From the NCBI GenBank assembly GCA_024742665.1, contig JANSYA010000004.1, positions 124,001 through 188,000 on the forward strand: 64,000 nucleotides of DNA, written 5' to 3'. Source of the stretch: a bacterium. Its GTDB lineage: Bacteria > Spirochaetota > Leptospiria > Leptospirales > Leptonemataceae. A program made the translations under genes and the position numbers. Below, piece by piece: positions 9,511 to 16,392 of the stretch. The notes under the pieces were generated by a model. That model did no database searches and had not been told where the DNA came from. It saw only the letters and a list, made by a program, of their open reading frames with translations. Numbering within the stretch: the first letter of the stretch is position 1; each line of letters begins with the position of its first letter.

Positions 9511-10127
9511 CGCGAAGGCCTGCCCGTTTTTCGTGGTCCGCCGCGCTTCTTCGATCCCTCGGCTGCGGCCAGCGCCTCCGCCATGGGATTGCGGGGCTCT
9601 GCTTTGCCCGCCGCGCTTTTGCGCGTCAGAGCCGCATCGATCAAATGCTCCGAACGCGCATGATAGATACCGGCGACGGCTCCGGCCAGAGCGTCGGCCG
9701 CGTCGTCGGGACGGATCGGCTCGCGAAAGCCCAGCAGCCGTTCGACCATCCTGGTGACCTCGGCCTTTTTAGCCCGTCCCGAGCCGGCAATCACCTGCTT
9801 GATTGTGCCCGGACCGATTTCCAATATTGGTCGACCGCTCTCGCCGACCGCGGCCAGCAAAACGCCCTGGGCCTGGTAGACTCCCGCCGCAGTCGTTGGA
9901 TTCTTCGTAAAAAATAACGATTCCATAATGACGTGATCCGGCTGAAATTCCTCGATCACTTCGGTCGCCAGCCGATAGAGCTCGGCCATGCGATCGGCCA
10001 TGACGCCGCCGGGCAAAGTCTCCAGCACGCCGTACGCCACGCCCACCAGCCGGGACGCTTCCCGCCCGGATTCCACGACGCCCCATCCGGTTCGTCCATA
10101 GCCAGGATCAAAGGCCAGCACTCGCAC
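9507..10127 (-). CDS. ruvC: Crossover junction endonuclease RuvC
   Basis: RuvC resolves Holliday junctions by symmetric nicking. The RNase H-fold catalytic acids are in place: the Asp of VRVLAFDPGYGRTGWGV, the Glu of IMESLFF and the Asp pair of RPDDAADALA. A basic tail of about 45 residues (KKRGGPRKTGRPSR at the end) extends beyond the usual C-terminus. The start is uncertain: the frame is open to an ATG at 10226, but family members begin only a few residues before the first Asp, so the GTG at 10127 fits better, and the upstream stretch contains promoter-like TTGACG. Coupled to ruvA by a four-base overlap. Confidence 0.93.
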   Translation of the reverse strand: MRVLAFDPGYGRTGWGVVESGREASRLVGVAYGVLETLPGGVMADRMAELYRLATEVIEEFQPDHVIMESLFFTKNPTTAAGVYQAQGVLLAAVGESGRPILEIGPGTIKQVIAGSGRAKKAEVTRMVERLLGFREPIRPDDAADALAGAVAGIYHARSEHLIDAALTRKSAAGKAEPRNPMAEALAAAEGSKKRGGPRKTGRPSR

Positions 10128-10261
10128 ACCTCGATACTGGGACGCGGTCCCTGCCGGCGTCAAGGGGATTATGTCACCTGCGCGGATGGCGGGGATGCTT
10201 TTCAGGCCTGGATTACGCGGTTCCATATTGACGCCCTGCGTCTGCGGGCAATCATCTCAGG

Positions 10262-10933
10262 ATGAGTCGATCGATGTCGTTGGCGCAAGCGGTCCTGGTC
10301 TTTGCAATGCCAGGCTTGTTGCTCGCGGGTGGCCCGGATCCCTCGCCGATAGAGCTCCGGCCCAGGGCCGTCCCGTACAATCTGTATCCTGAGATCCAGC
10401 GCGACGGACATTCCTGTGGCTACCTTGCCATGGCGGCAATCTACCGGAGTTATGGCCTGAACTTCCGCAAGGCCCGCCTCAAACACCGCCTGGGAACGGA
10501 TGTACCGGCCGTGCCCTTTCTGGAAGACACAAACGGCACGATCCAACCGGATCTGTTTCGAGTTCTGCTACAAGACGGTTTCGAAGGCCGGGTGGTTGCT
10601 CCCGCCGATGCCGATGATCGCGAGGATTTGATTGAGCATCTGGAAGGGCCCCATTACGCTCTGACTCTGATCAAACGCAAGGCAACCGGCTCACTGCACT
10701 GGATCGTGCTGACGGACTACCACAAAGCTAATGTCATGGTCGCCGACTCTTTGATTCGAGGAAAACGCCGGCACAATCTGGCGAAATTCGCCGAAGAAGA
10801 AATTCTCAGCTCCATCTTACTGAAACCGGCATCGACATCAGAGTACCACAAGCCGACCTTCGCTTTCAGCGCGCCGCACGCGAAAGGCGTATATTATATG
10901 ATCTCGACGTTTTTCCAGTCACTGTTCAAATAG
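10262..10933 (+). CDS. C39-like (papain-fold) cysteine peptidase family protein, exported
   Basis: About 223 residues with an N-terminal hydrophobic signal (LAQAVLVFAMPGLLLAGG). The core matches the C39 / bacteriocin-processing peptidase pattern: DGHSCGYLAMAAIYRSYGL with the candidate catalytic Cys near residue 52, SLHWIVLTDY with the His near 146, and VMVADSL supplying the Asp about 15 residues later. Unlike bacteriocin transporters it is not fused to an ABC transporter and none lies nearby; it is a free-standing exported protein, so a housekeeping or protein-maturation role is more likely than leader-peptide cleavage. It sits alone on the plus strand between minus-strand ruvC and the M15-like gene. 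No ribosome site is obvious before ATG 10262; a second ATG lies four codons in. Confidence 0.7.
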   Translation: MSRSMSLAQAVLVFAMPGLLLAGGPDPSPIELRPRAVPYNLYPEIQRDGHSCGYLAMAAIYRSYGLNFRKARLKHRLGTDVPAVPFLEDTNGTIQPDLFRVLLQDGFEGRVVAPADADDREDLIEHLEGPHYALTLIKRKATGSLHWIVLTDYHKANVMVADSLIRGKRRHNLAKFAEEEILSSILLKPASTSEYHKPTFAFSAPHAKGVYYMISTFFQSLFK

Positions 10934-10976
10934 GCCCGATGCATTTGCCGACCGATCCTGCGCAAGATGGGCAAAC

Positions 10977-11450
10977 TCAGCGATGCCACCGCGCATTGAA
11001 TCCGCGACTGTCGAAGTGGATCATCTGCCGGTTGAAAAAACCGGCTTCGTTCACATAGGTTCCGACGCCGCCCCGCCGACCGATGATGGCTTTGTCGAGA
11101 AGCGCATATACGATCCAGACATCTCTGGCGTCGCTCGCGCCGTCCTGGTTCACATCGAGAACGATGATGTCCAGAGCCCGGCCATCGAGATGTTGACTGT
11201 TACTCGCCGCCCCCGACCAACTCACCAGGATCGCATTCCACCAGCGCGGGCGGACCGAACTCAGTACGAAATATGCGGGGCGGTGTCCGGCTTTCGCCAG
11301 ACCGTCTTTGAGCGCATCATTGAATGCGACGGTAGCCGGATCCACGCCGATCAGCGACTGCAGGTACAGGAAATAGACCAGAAGTACACCAACTACGCCG
11401 AGACTGAATCCGAGCAGAGCCCGAGTCAAACGCAGGATGATCTTTCGCAT
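10977..11450 (-). CDS. M15-type murein peptidase-like protein with an EF-hand/dockerin-like loop
   Basis: Small membrane-anchored protein: one N-terminal helix (LLGFSLGVVGVLLVYFLYL), then a periplasmic domain. The sequence SQHLDGRALDI followed about 50 residues later by QMIHFDSRGFNARW matches the zinc-binding HxxGxAxD...HxD pattern of M15-type peptidases such as MepK and VanY relatives, which cut peptidoglycan cross-links or stem peptides. Between these motifs lies DVNQDGASDARD, a perfect 12-residue DxNxDGxxDxxD calcium loop of the dockerin/EF-hand kind, unusual in this place. The frame is open to ATG 11495; I prefer ATG 11450, just before the helix. It follows yebC on the same strand. Confidence 0.65.
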   Translation of the reverse strand: MRKIILRLTRALLGFSLGVVGVLLVYFLYLQSLIGVDPATVAFNDALKDGLAKAGHRPAYFVLSSVRPRWWNAILVSWSGAASNSQHLDGRALDIIVLDVNQDGASDARDVWIVYALLDKAIIGRRGGVGTYVNEAGFFNRQMIHFDSRGFNARWHR

Positions 11451-11516
11451 TTCAGCACGCCATACGCGACGGCTCATCCGCTTCGTCCGGGCCATCGGCG
11501 AAATCCGTGGCTAATA

Positions 11517-12272
11517 TCACTCCATCTGGGCGAGGACGTCGTCGGGCACATCCAGATTCGTGTAGACGTTTTGCACGTCGTCATGATCGTCGAGCTGGTC
11601 GATCAGCTTCATGATCTTCTGGGCCTGGTCGGCATCGGCCACGGTGATTTCGGTGCCTTCCATCGGCATGAAGCGCACGCCGGATTCATTATTGGCGATT
11701 TCTTTTTCCGCCAGGGCCTCGGCGACTCCCGCATAGTCTTCGTAGCCTGTATAGATTTCGTGGGCGTCAGAGTCGCTTTTAATGTCTTCGGCTCCGGCCT
11801 CTAATGCCAGCTCCATCAGCTCGTCTTCGCCGATGGCGTCGGCCGGGATATTGATATAGCCGCGCAGTTGAAAGAGACGCGAGACCGCGTTCGCTTCGGC
11901 CAGAGTCGCGTTGTTTTTGTTGATGATGTTTTTGATTTCCGGCGTGGTGCGCGTTTTTTTATCCGTGAGCGCGTCGACCAGAATGCCCACGCCGCCCGGG
12001 GCGTAGACTTCGTACATGACTTCTTCGTAGGTATCGGCGCCGAGTTCGCCGGTGCCCTTTTTGATCGCGCGCTCAATGCTGTCTTTGGGCATATTCGCCG
12101 CGCGGGCTTTGGAGATGGCGATGCGCAGACGACTATTCGAACCGGGATCGGCGCCGCCCAGACGCGCGGAGACCATCAGCTCTTTCGAGACTTTGGTAAA
12201 GATCTTGCCGCGTTTTTTATCCGCGCCCTCTTTGCGGTGTTTGATGTTGGCCCATTTGGAATGCCCTGCCAT
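11517..12272 (-). CDS. yebC: YebC/PmpR-family protein
   Basis: YebC-family proteins are conserved three-domain proteins acting as transcription regulators or, in recent work, as translation factors at polyproline stalls. The start MAGHSKWANIKHRK is the family signature; ATG 12272 has AGGGAG about 11 bases upstream and is preferred over the in-frame ATG at 12320, which adds 16 unrelated residues. Other hallmarks are KIFTKVSKELMVSAR, NMPKDSIERAIKKG and YAPGGVGILVDALTDKK. Length 251 is normal. In many bacteria yebC lies next to ruvC and ruvA, as it nearly does here (separated by two peptidase-like genes). Confidence 0.96.
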   Translation of the reverse strand: MAGHSKWANIKHRKEGADKKRGKIFTKVSKELMVSARLGGADPGSNSRLRIAISKARAANMPKDSIERAIKKGTGELGADTYEEVMYEVYAPGGVGILVDALTDKKTRTTPEIKNIINKNNATLAEANAVSRLFQLRGYINIPADAIGEDELMELALEAGAEDIKSDSDAHEIYTGYEDYAGVAEALAEKEIANNESGVRFMPMEGTEITVADADQAQKIMKLIDQLDDHDDVQNVYTNLDVPDDVLAQME

Positions 12273-12339
12273 AGCGATGTCGCTCCCTGAGATAAATCGA
12301 ACTGAGAATGTGAAATTCAAATAGACGACGCGGGTCGCT

Positions 12340-12975
12340 TCAGTCGGCGTCGTCGAGATCCAAAAGATTCTCCAGACCGCTCACGTCGCCTTCACCCTGT
12401 CGCGTCAGCCGCGGAGGATCTTCCGTGCAGTCGATGATCGTCGAAACTTCTTTGGGGCGCACCCCGCCGTCGATCACCGCTTCGACAGCCTTCCCGTACA
12501 GCTCTGCGAGCTCCTCCGGGTCGGTGACGTACTCGTCGTCTGTGGTAAGGCTTGAGGAGATCAGAGGCGTGTCAAGCCGTTCCATTAAAGCCCGATGCAG
12601 GGGATGATTTACAATCCGCACGCCGACTTCTTTTTTACGGCCCAGGCCGCGGCGATCGACGTTACGGTTGGCCTTCAAAATAAACGTATAGGGGCCGGGA
12701 GTTTCGGTTTTCATAAATCGAAAGATCGGATTCGGAATATTCACGGCGTAGTGGCTGGCCATCGCCACGTCTTTGCACAGGATACTGAGCGCGCGTTTCT
12801 CCGGTAGATTTTTCAGGCGATAGATTTCGTTGATCGCCCGCGGACTATCGAGGGCGGCGACAAAGGCGTAGGCCGTATCGGTCGGCAGAATGTACAGGCC
12901 ACCGCGCGAAAGTCCGTCGCAGATTTGCTGCACGATGCGCGGTTCGGGCGTCGTAGGATGAATTGAAATTAGCAT
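12340..12975 (-). CDS. Sua5/YciO/YrdC family protein (threonylcarbamoyl-AMP synthase-like)
   Basis: YrdC-fold protein of 211 residues. The family makes threonylcarbamoyl-AMP for the tRNA t6A modification (TsaC/Sua5) or, in the YciO branch, has a less clear role. Visible features are LYILPTDTAYAFVA (nucleotide site), RLKNLPEKRALSILCKD (the KxR-type motif) and GPYTFILKAN. The opening LISIHPTTPEPRIVQQ and the length resemble YciO more than TsaC, so I do not assign a symbol. Its ATG directly abuts the stop of the YkgJ-like gene, making it the third member of a tightly packed run with the CHAT gene. It has an acidic tail (LLDLDDAD). Confidence 0.85.
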   Translation of the reverse strand: MLISIHPTTPEPRIVQQICDGLSRGGLYILPTDTAYAFVAALDSPRAINEIYRLKNLPEKRALSILCKDVAMASHYAVNIPNPIFRFMKTETPGPYTFILKANRNVDRRGLGRKKEVGVRIVNHPLHRALMERLDTPLISSSLTTDDEYVTDPEELAELYGKAVEAVIDGGVRPKEVSTIIDCTEDPPRLTRQGEGDVSGLENLLDLDDAD

Positions 12976-13884
12976 TTATTTTGTACCGGCTCCCATCGCC
13001 TTGAAATTCGCGACGATCGTCGCGATTGTTTGCGCGCTGATTGGATTCGCTTCGTCTCGCATCGCCGGTTGGTCCGCTTGCAGCGGTCCCCTTGCGAGCA
13101 GCGATCGCAGCTCCGCTTCGAGATCGGGATGTCGCTGCATTTCCACTTCAAACGATGTGATCCCGGCCGAAGCCAGGGTCGCCATCCGCAGCCGGGCCAG
13201 ACGCAAAAAATCGCACAGCGGAGTGGACTGCGGATCGTCTGATCGCGCCAGCCGATCGATGAGGCCGTCAAAGCGTTCCAGAAAGGCGTACAGCGGAACG
13301 TCGGCCATCAGTCGAGCGTAGCTCTCCGACGCGCCGGATCCGGGAGCGCGTTCCTGGCCGAACCAGCGCGCCAGCAAGCGGCTGTAGCGCTGCTCCTGGT
13401 CCGCGTCCTGATCTTTGTTGCGGCAGTCATAGGCCTGGCAGATCGAGGCGCCGTAAAATGAAAAATTCTGCGTATGATCGAGACCGGTCCGGGCGGGGTG
13501 CGCGAGACAACCCGTGCGACCGCTTGCGCCACTTTCGCCTTCGCCTTCGCCATCGCGGTCGCCATTAGCATTGATATCACCGCTCACATCCAAATCGGAA
13601 TCGGTGCTTAAATCCCAATCGATCAAACCGAAAAAAGGACAGGCGTAAATTTCAGAATTAAAACGGGGAATCGATTCTTCGGCGGCTTCCCGGGCCTGAC
13701 GGTAGGCGACGAAGTCCGCGGCCTGGTCGAAACGGACTGTGGCGAAGGCCCGGGTCCGTTCGATCAAAAGATCCGATCGAGCTCGCACCGGGTCCGGGCC
13801 GGCATTGCGTAAATCCAGGTTAAAGATTCCACAGCACGCGCCGCAGGAGACGCCCGCCTCACGCTGACAGGCCGACGCGTTCAC
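12976..13884 (-). CDS. YkgJ-like cysteine-cluster protein
   Basis: 302 residues. The N-terminal part holds the spaced Cys groups of the zinc/iron-chelating YkgJ family: SCGACCG near the N-terminus, then CPFFG, GCLAHP and CQAYDC. These are thought to bind a metal ion or cluster; the biochemical role is unknown. An acidic low-complexity insert (Asp/Gly/Glu/Ser repeats, about residues 92-118) separates CPFFG from GCLAHP. The C-terminal 120 residues are helical and without recognisable motif. The start overlaps the stop of the CHAT gene by four bases (ATGA), and its stop abuts the Sua5/YrdC gene, so the three are almost certainly one transcriptional and translational unit. Confidence 0.75.
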   Translation of the reverse strand: MNASACQREAGVSCGACCGIFNLDLRNAGPDPVRARSDLLIERTRAFATVRFDQAADFVAYRQAREAAEESIPRFNSEIYACPFFGLIDWDLSTDSDLDVSGDINANGDRDGEGEGESGASGRTGCLAHPARTGLDHTQNFSFYGASICQAYDCRNKDQDADQEQRYSRLLARWFGQERAPGSGASESYARLMADVPLYAFLERFDGLIDRLARSDDPQSTPLCDFLRLARLRMATLASAGITSFEVEMQRHPDLEAELRSLLARGPLQADQPAMRDEANPISAQTIATIVANFKAMGAGTK

Positions 13885-15917
13885 GGTAAAATTTCCGAAC
13901 TGCTCTCCGCCGGGCGGGATTCCCTGCTGGATTCAGATGCCTTTTCCGGCGCGATCGGCGCCAGCGTGATTTCGCCGCTCCGGGGATCGTAGCTCATGCC
14001 GTCTTCAAGCGAAAACAAAATCTTGCGGCTGCTGTTATAAAAGCACACACGATCGGCGTTGTCGCCGATCAATTGACGCAGCTGCGGATCTTCGAATTCA
14101 GCGGGCAACACCTGGATGTTGCGGCTTTCGAGTCCGTTCAACAGTCGCGCGCGACCGCTGTCGCCTTCCAGATATACAATCTGATAGCGACCGAGAGGCG
14201 CGAGATCGGACAGCAGGTTATCGATGAAATAATGATAGGTGACGATGTACGAATCGAAATAGTCTTCGCCGAGGCGGCCGGTGGCCCAGGCTTCGCGCGC
14301 GTCCAGGAATTTATCGATCGTGTCGCGATGCAGGTACATACACTCCAGCAATCGGCCCGGAGAGACTTCCATATTAAGCGAACGCAGGCGACCCATGGCC
14401 GCATACAGCAGCTCGACGTACATTCGCAGGTGCGCGGGCGTGCCGGCCGCGGGCGCGTCGATCTTAACATTCAGATAGCCGGCGTTACCGAATATCAGCG
14501 CGCCGATGACGCGGACGATATTCTCGAATACGCGCCACAAAGTCGCCAGAGACTCCGCCGGATCCGCGCCGGACTCGGTCAGTTCCAGAAAGCGACTGTA
14601 CTCACCGGCGATCGGTCCCGGATAGCTGTCGAGCACGGTGCGCGCATGCAATACGTTCCGCGAAGCGTCGAAGCTCCGCCGCCCGCCCTGGCGATAGATG
14701 CGGGACATGGGATTGCCGTGTAAAGAATAGCGCGCCCAGGTTAGATCGGAAGATTCATACAAGCGGCGGGCCTGCCGTCGCGCTTCGTATAAAGCTTCGC
14801 CCACCGATCGCTCTTCGAAAATGCTGCGATAAAACTGCAGCGCAAATTCGTACGTGCGAATATTATCGCTGATCTCCCAGTTGGTGCCGACGTAGTTGTG
14901 GATCCCGGCTCTTAGAAAAGCGCCGGCCAGATCGTTGAAGACGTTTCCGCTGTCCGTCATACCCCGGGCCGCTTCCAGATCGCCCGCGTTCTGGGCCAGC
15001 GCGCTTTCCCGTTCGCGATCGCCGGAACCGGACGCGTCGGCTTCGCCTGATTTTTTTAGTCCGGCTGACTGCGCGGCGCCCGCGTCGGCCGACTGACCCG
15101 CCGCGAAACTCAGACAGCTGTTCGCGAAGACCAGATCGGGAACGACGCCCGCCTTTTCAATCTCCCGGGCTCGCAAAACTTTGCCGTCCGCCAGCAGCCA
15201 GCCGCTTTCCTGCTGATCTTTGCTGTAGTACATGTGGCCGGCGTAATGAATAATGTCGCGGTCTTTGATTGCGTTTAACAGGCTGAGCTTGGTGATCCGG
15301 CGGCCGGACAAAAACTGCACGTCGAGACGATCCGGACTGACTTCCGCATTCAGGGATTCGAACAGCCCCTCGCCTTCCAGGCGGGCCCACTCCAGGTCTT
15401 CCGTCGGATCGGCGATGATCAGCATTTTCAGCTGATCGCGTTCGCTGCGGCTGGCTTCGCGCCAGTAGCCGGCGATATTCTTGCCCAGAAAAAACTTATC
15501 CGCCAGAAAACACTGGCCGGTATGCAGAATTTCCCAGGGAATATCACGCAGGCGATGATCGACGTGCAGAAACAAAAACGAGTCCCGCGCCGAACGCAGG
15601 CGATCCTGAATCTGCTCGGGAAAAAATTGTAAGAAGAAGGTCTCCCCCATCCGGCGCAGCTCGCCGGACACGTCGATCGAGGCGTTGCGGGCCCCGGAGG
15701 ACGCCGCGGCCTCGCCCGCTCCGGAGCCGCCGGCCCCGTTCGCTTCGAAGCTGTTCGCGATCCGACTCAGACGCTCGGTTTCCTGCAGGAATTCCTGGAT
15801 CAGGTCGTCATCGACGCGGGTTTGTAAATGGGTGTCCCGGGAAGGCAGGCGCCCCTGGACCATATTAAATACGTTCGTCGAATTTACGCGATCGATGATA
15901 ATGCTGAAAAAATCCAT
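13881..15917 (-). CDS. CHAT-domain caspase-like protease with C-terminal helical domain
   Basis: CHAT proteins are caspase-superfamily cysteine proteases often used as effectors in bacterial conflict or regulated proteolysis. The domain covers about residues 120-420. The His motif is IHYAGHMYY (His224 and His228) and the Cys motif is LVFANSCLSF (Cys268), so the dyad is intact. The family's end block is also clear: AGIHNYVGTNWEISD, FYRSIFEERSVGEALYEAR and WARYSLHGNP. A low-complexity Ala/Ser/Gly-rich insert follows the Cys. The last 230 residues form a helical module beginning YPGPIAGEYSRFLEL that I cannot name. The frame is open to 16280, but that would run through the divergent acylphosphatase gene; ATG 15917 (MDFFSIIID) is the sensible start. 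Coupled to the YkgJ-like gene by a four-base overlap. Confidence 0.85.
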   Translation of the reverse strand: MDFFSIIIDRVNSTNVFNMVQGRLPSRDTHLQTRVDDDLIQEFLQETERLSRIANSFEANGAGGSGAGEAAASSGARNASIDVSGELRRMGETFFLQFFPEQIQDRLRSARDSFLFLHVDHRLRDIPWEILHTGQCFLADKFFLGKNIAGYWREASRSERDQLKMLIIADPTEDLEWARLEGEGLFESLNAEVSPDRLDVQFLSGRRITKLSLLNAIKDRDIIHYAGHMYYSKDQQESGWLLADGKVLRAREIEKAGVVPDLVFANSCLSFAAGQSADAGAAQSAGLKKSGEADASGSGDRERESALAQNAGDLEAARGMTDSGNVFNDLAGAFLRAGIHNYVGTNWEISDNIRTYEFALQFYRSIFEERSVGEALYEARRQARRLYESSDLTWARYSLHGNPMSRIYRQGGRRSFDASRNVLHARTVLDSYPGPIAGEYSRFLELTESGADPAESLATLWRVFENIVRVIGALIFGNAGYLNVKIDAPAAGTPAHLRMYVELLYAAMGRLRSLNMEVSPGRLLECMYLHRDTIDKFLDAREAWATGRLGEDYFDSYIVTYHYFIDNLLSDLAPLGRYQIVYLEGDSGRARLLNGLESRNIQVLPAEFEDPQLRQLIGDNADRVCFYNSSRKILFSLEDGMSYDPRSGEITLAPIAPEKASESSRESRPAESSSEILP

Positions 15918-15971
15918 ACCGGCGGGGGGAGGACATAAAAATCCGTATTGCGCGTGACTGTTGTGACTACA

Positions 15972-15985
15972 GGATGTGCGCATCC
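15972..15985. promoter_or_regulatory. Short dyad in the CHAT/acylphosphatase divergent region
   Basis: GGATG and CATCC arms (5 bp each) around a four-base centre, located 55 bases upstream of the CHAT start and 74 upstream of acylphosphatase. It may be an operator for the divergent promoters, but a dyad this short can arise by chance. Confidence 0.25.
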
Positions 15986-16058
15986 CGTCCATTACTATTT
16001 GGTCGCCACCGTCACAGCTCGACTGAGCGTGCAGAACGGAAGCAGGACGGACTGCAGC

Positions 16059-16361
16059 ATGATTATGATTCGGAAATACAATATCAGCGGGCGCGTTCAG
16101 GGCGTCGGATTTCGGGTATTCGTGCGTAATACGGCTCGCACACTGGGCCTGCGAGGCACAGTGTGCAATCTCGCCGATGGTTCCGTGGAATGCGTCGCGG
16201 CCCTGAAAGAATCCGCGGCGGCGGATCCTGCAAGGACCATGAGCGACTTCGAGGGGCGTCTGCGCAAAGGGCCGCCCCATAGCGCAGTTCGCGCGGTGCA
16301 GAGCGAGGAACTCGCACCGGAATTCGCCGGAAATCTACCGGCAGGATTCGAAATCATCTGA
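16059..16361 (+). CDS. acyP: Acylphosphatase
   Basis: Small enzyme (about 100 residues) that hydrolyses acyl phosphates such as carbamoyl- and acetyl-phosphate. The signature is complete: YNISGRVQGVGFRVFVRN (phosphate loop with catalytic Arg), then GLRGTVCNLADGSVECVA with the catalytic Asn. The C-terminus is longer and more acidic than usual. ATG 16059 with AGGACGG upstream is chosen; the frame is open to 15948 but those residues lack family similarity. Divergent from the CHAT gene and followed 31 bases later by a sigma-54 activator. Confidence 0.92.
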   Translation: MIMIRKYNISGRVQGVGFRVFVRNTARTLGLRGTVCNLADGSVECVAALKESAAADPARTMSDFEGRLRKGPPHSAVRAVQSEELAPEFAGNLPAGFEII

Positions 16362-16392
16362 GCGTCGCTGCAAGCGCGCTGGCTGAAGCTGA

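Noticed and set aside
15918..16280. N-terminal extension of the CHAT frame
   Set aside because: It would run antisense through acylphosphatase, has no family similarity, and a good ATG lies at 15917.
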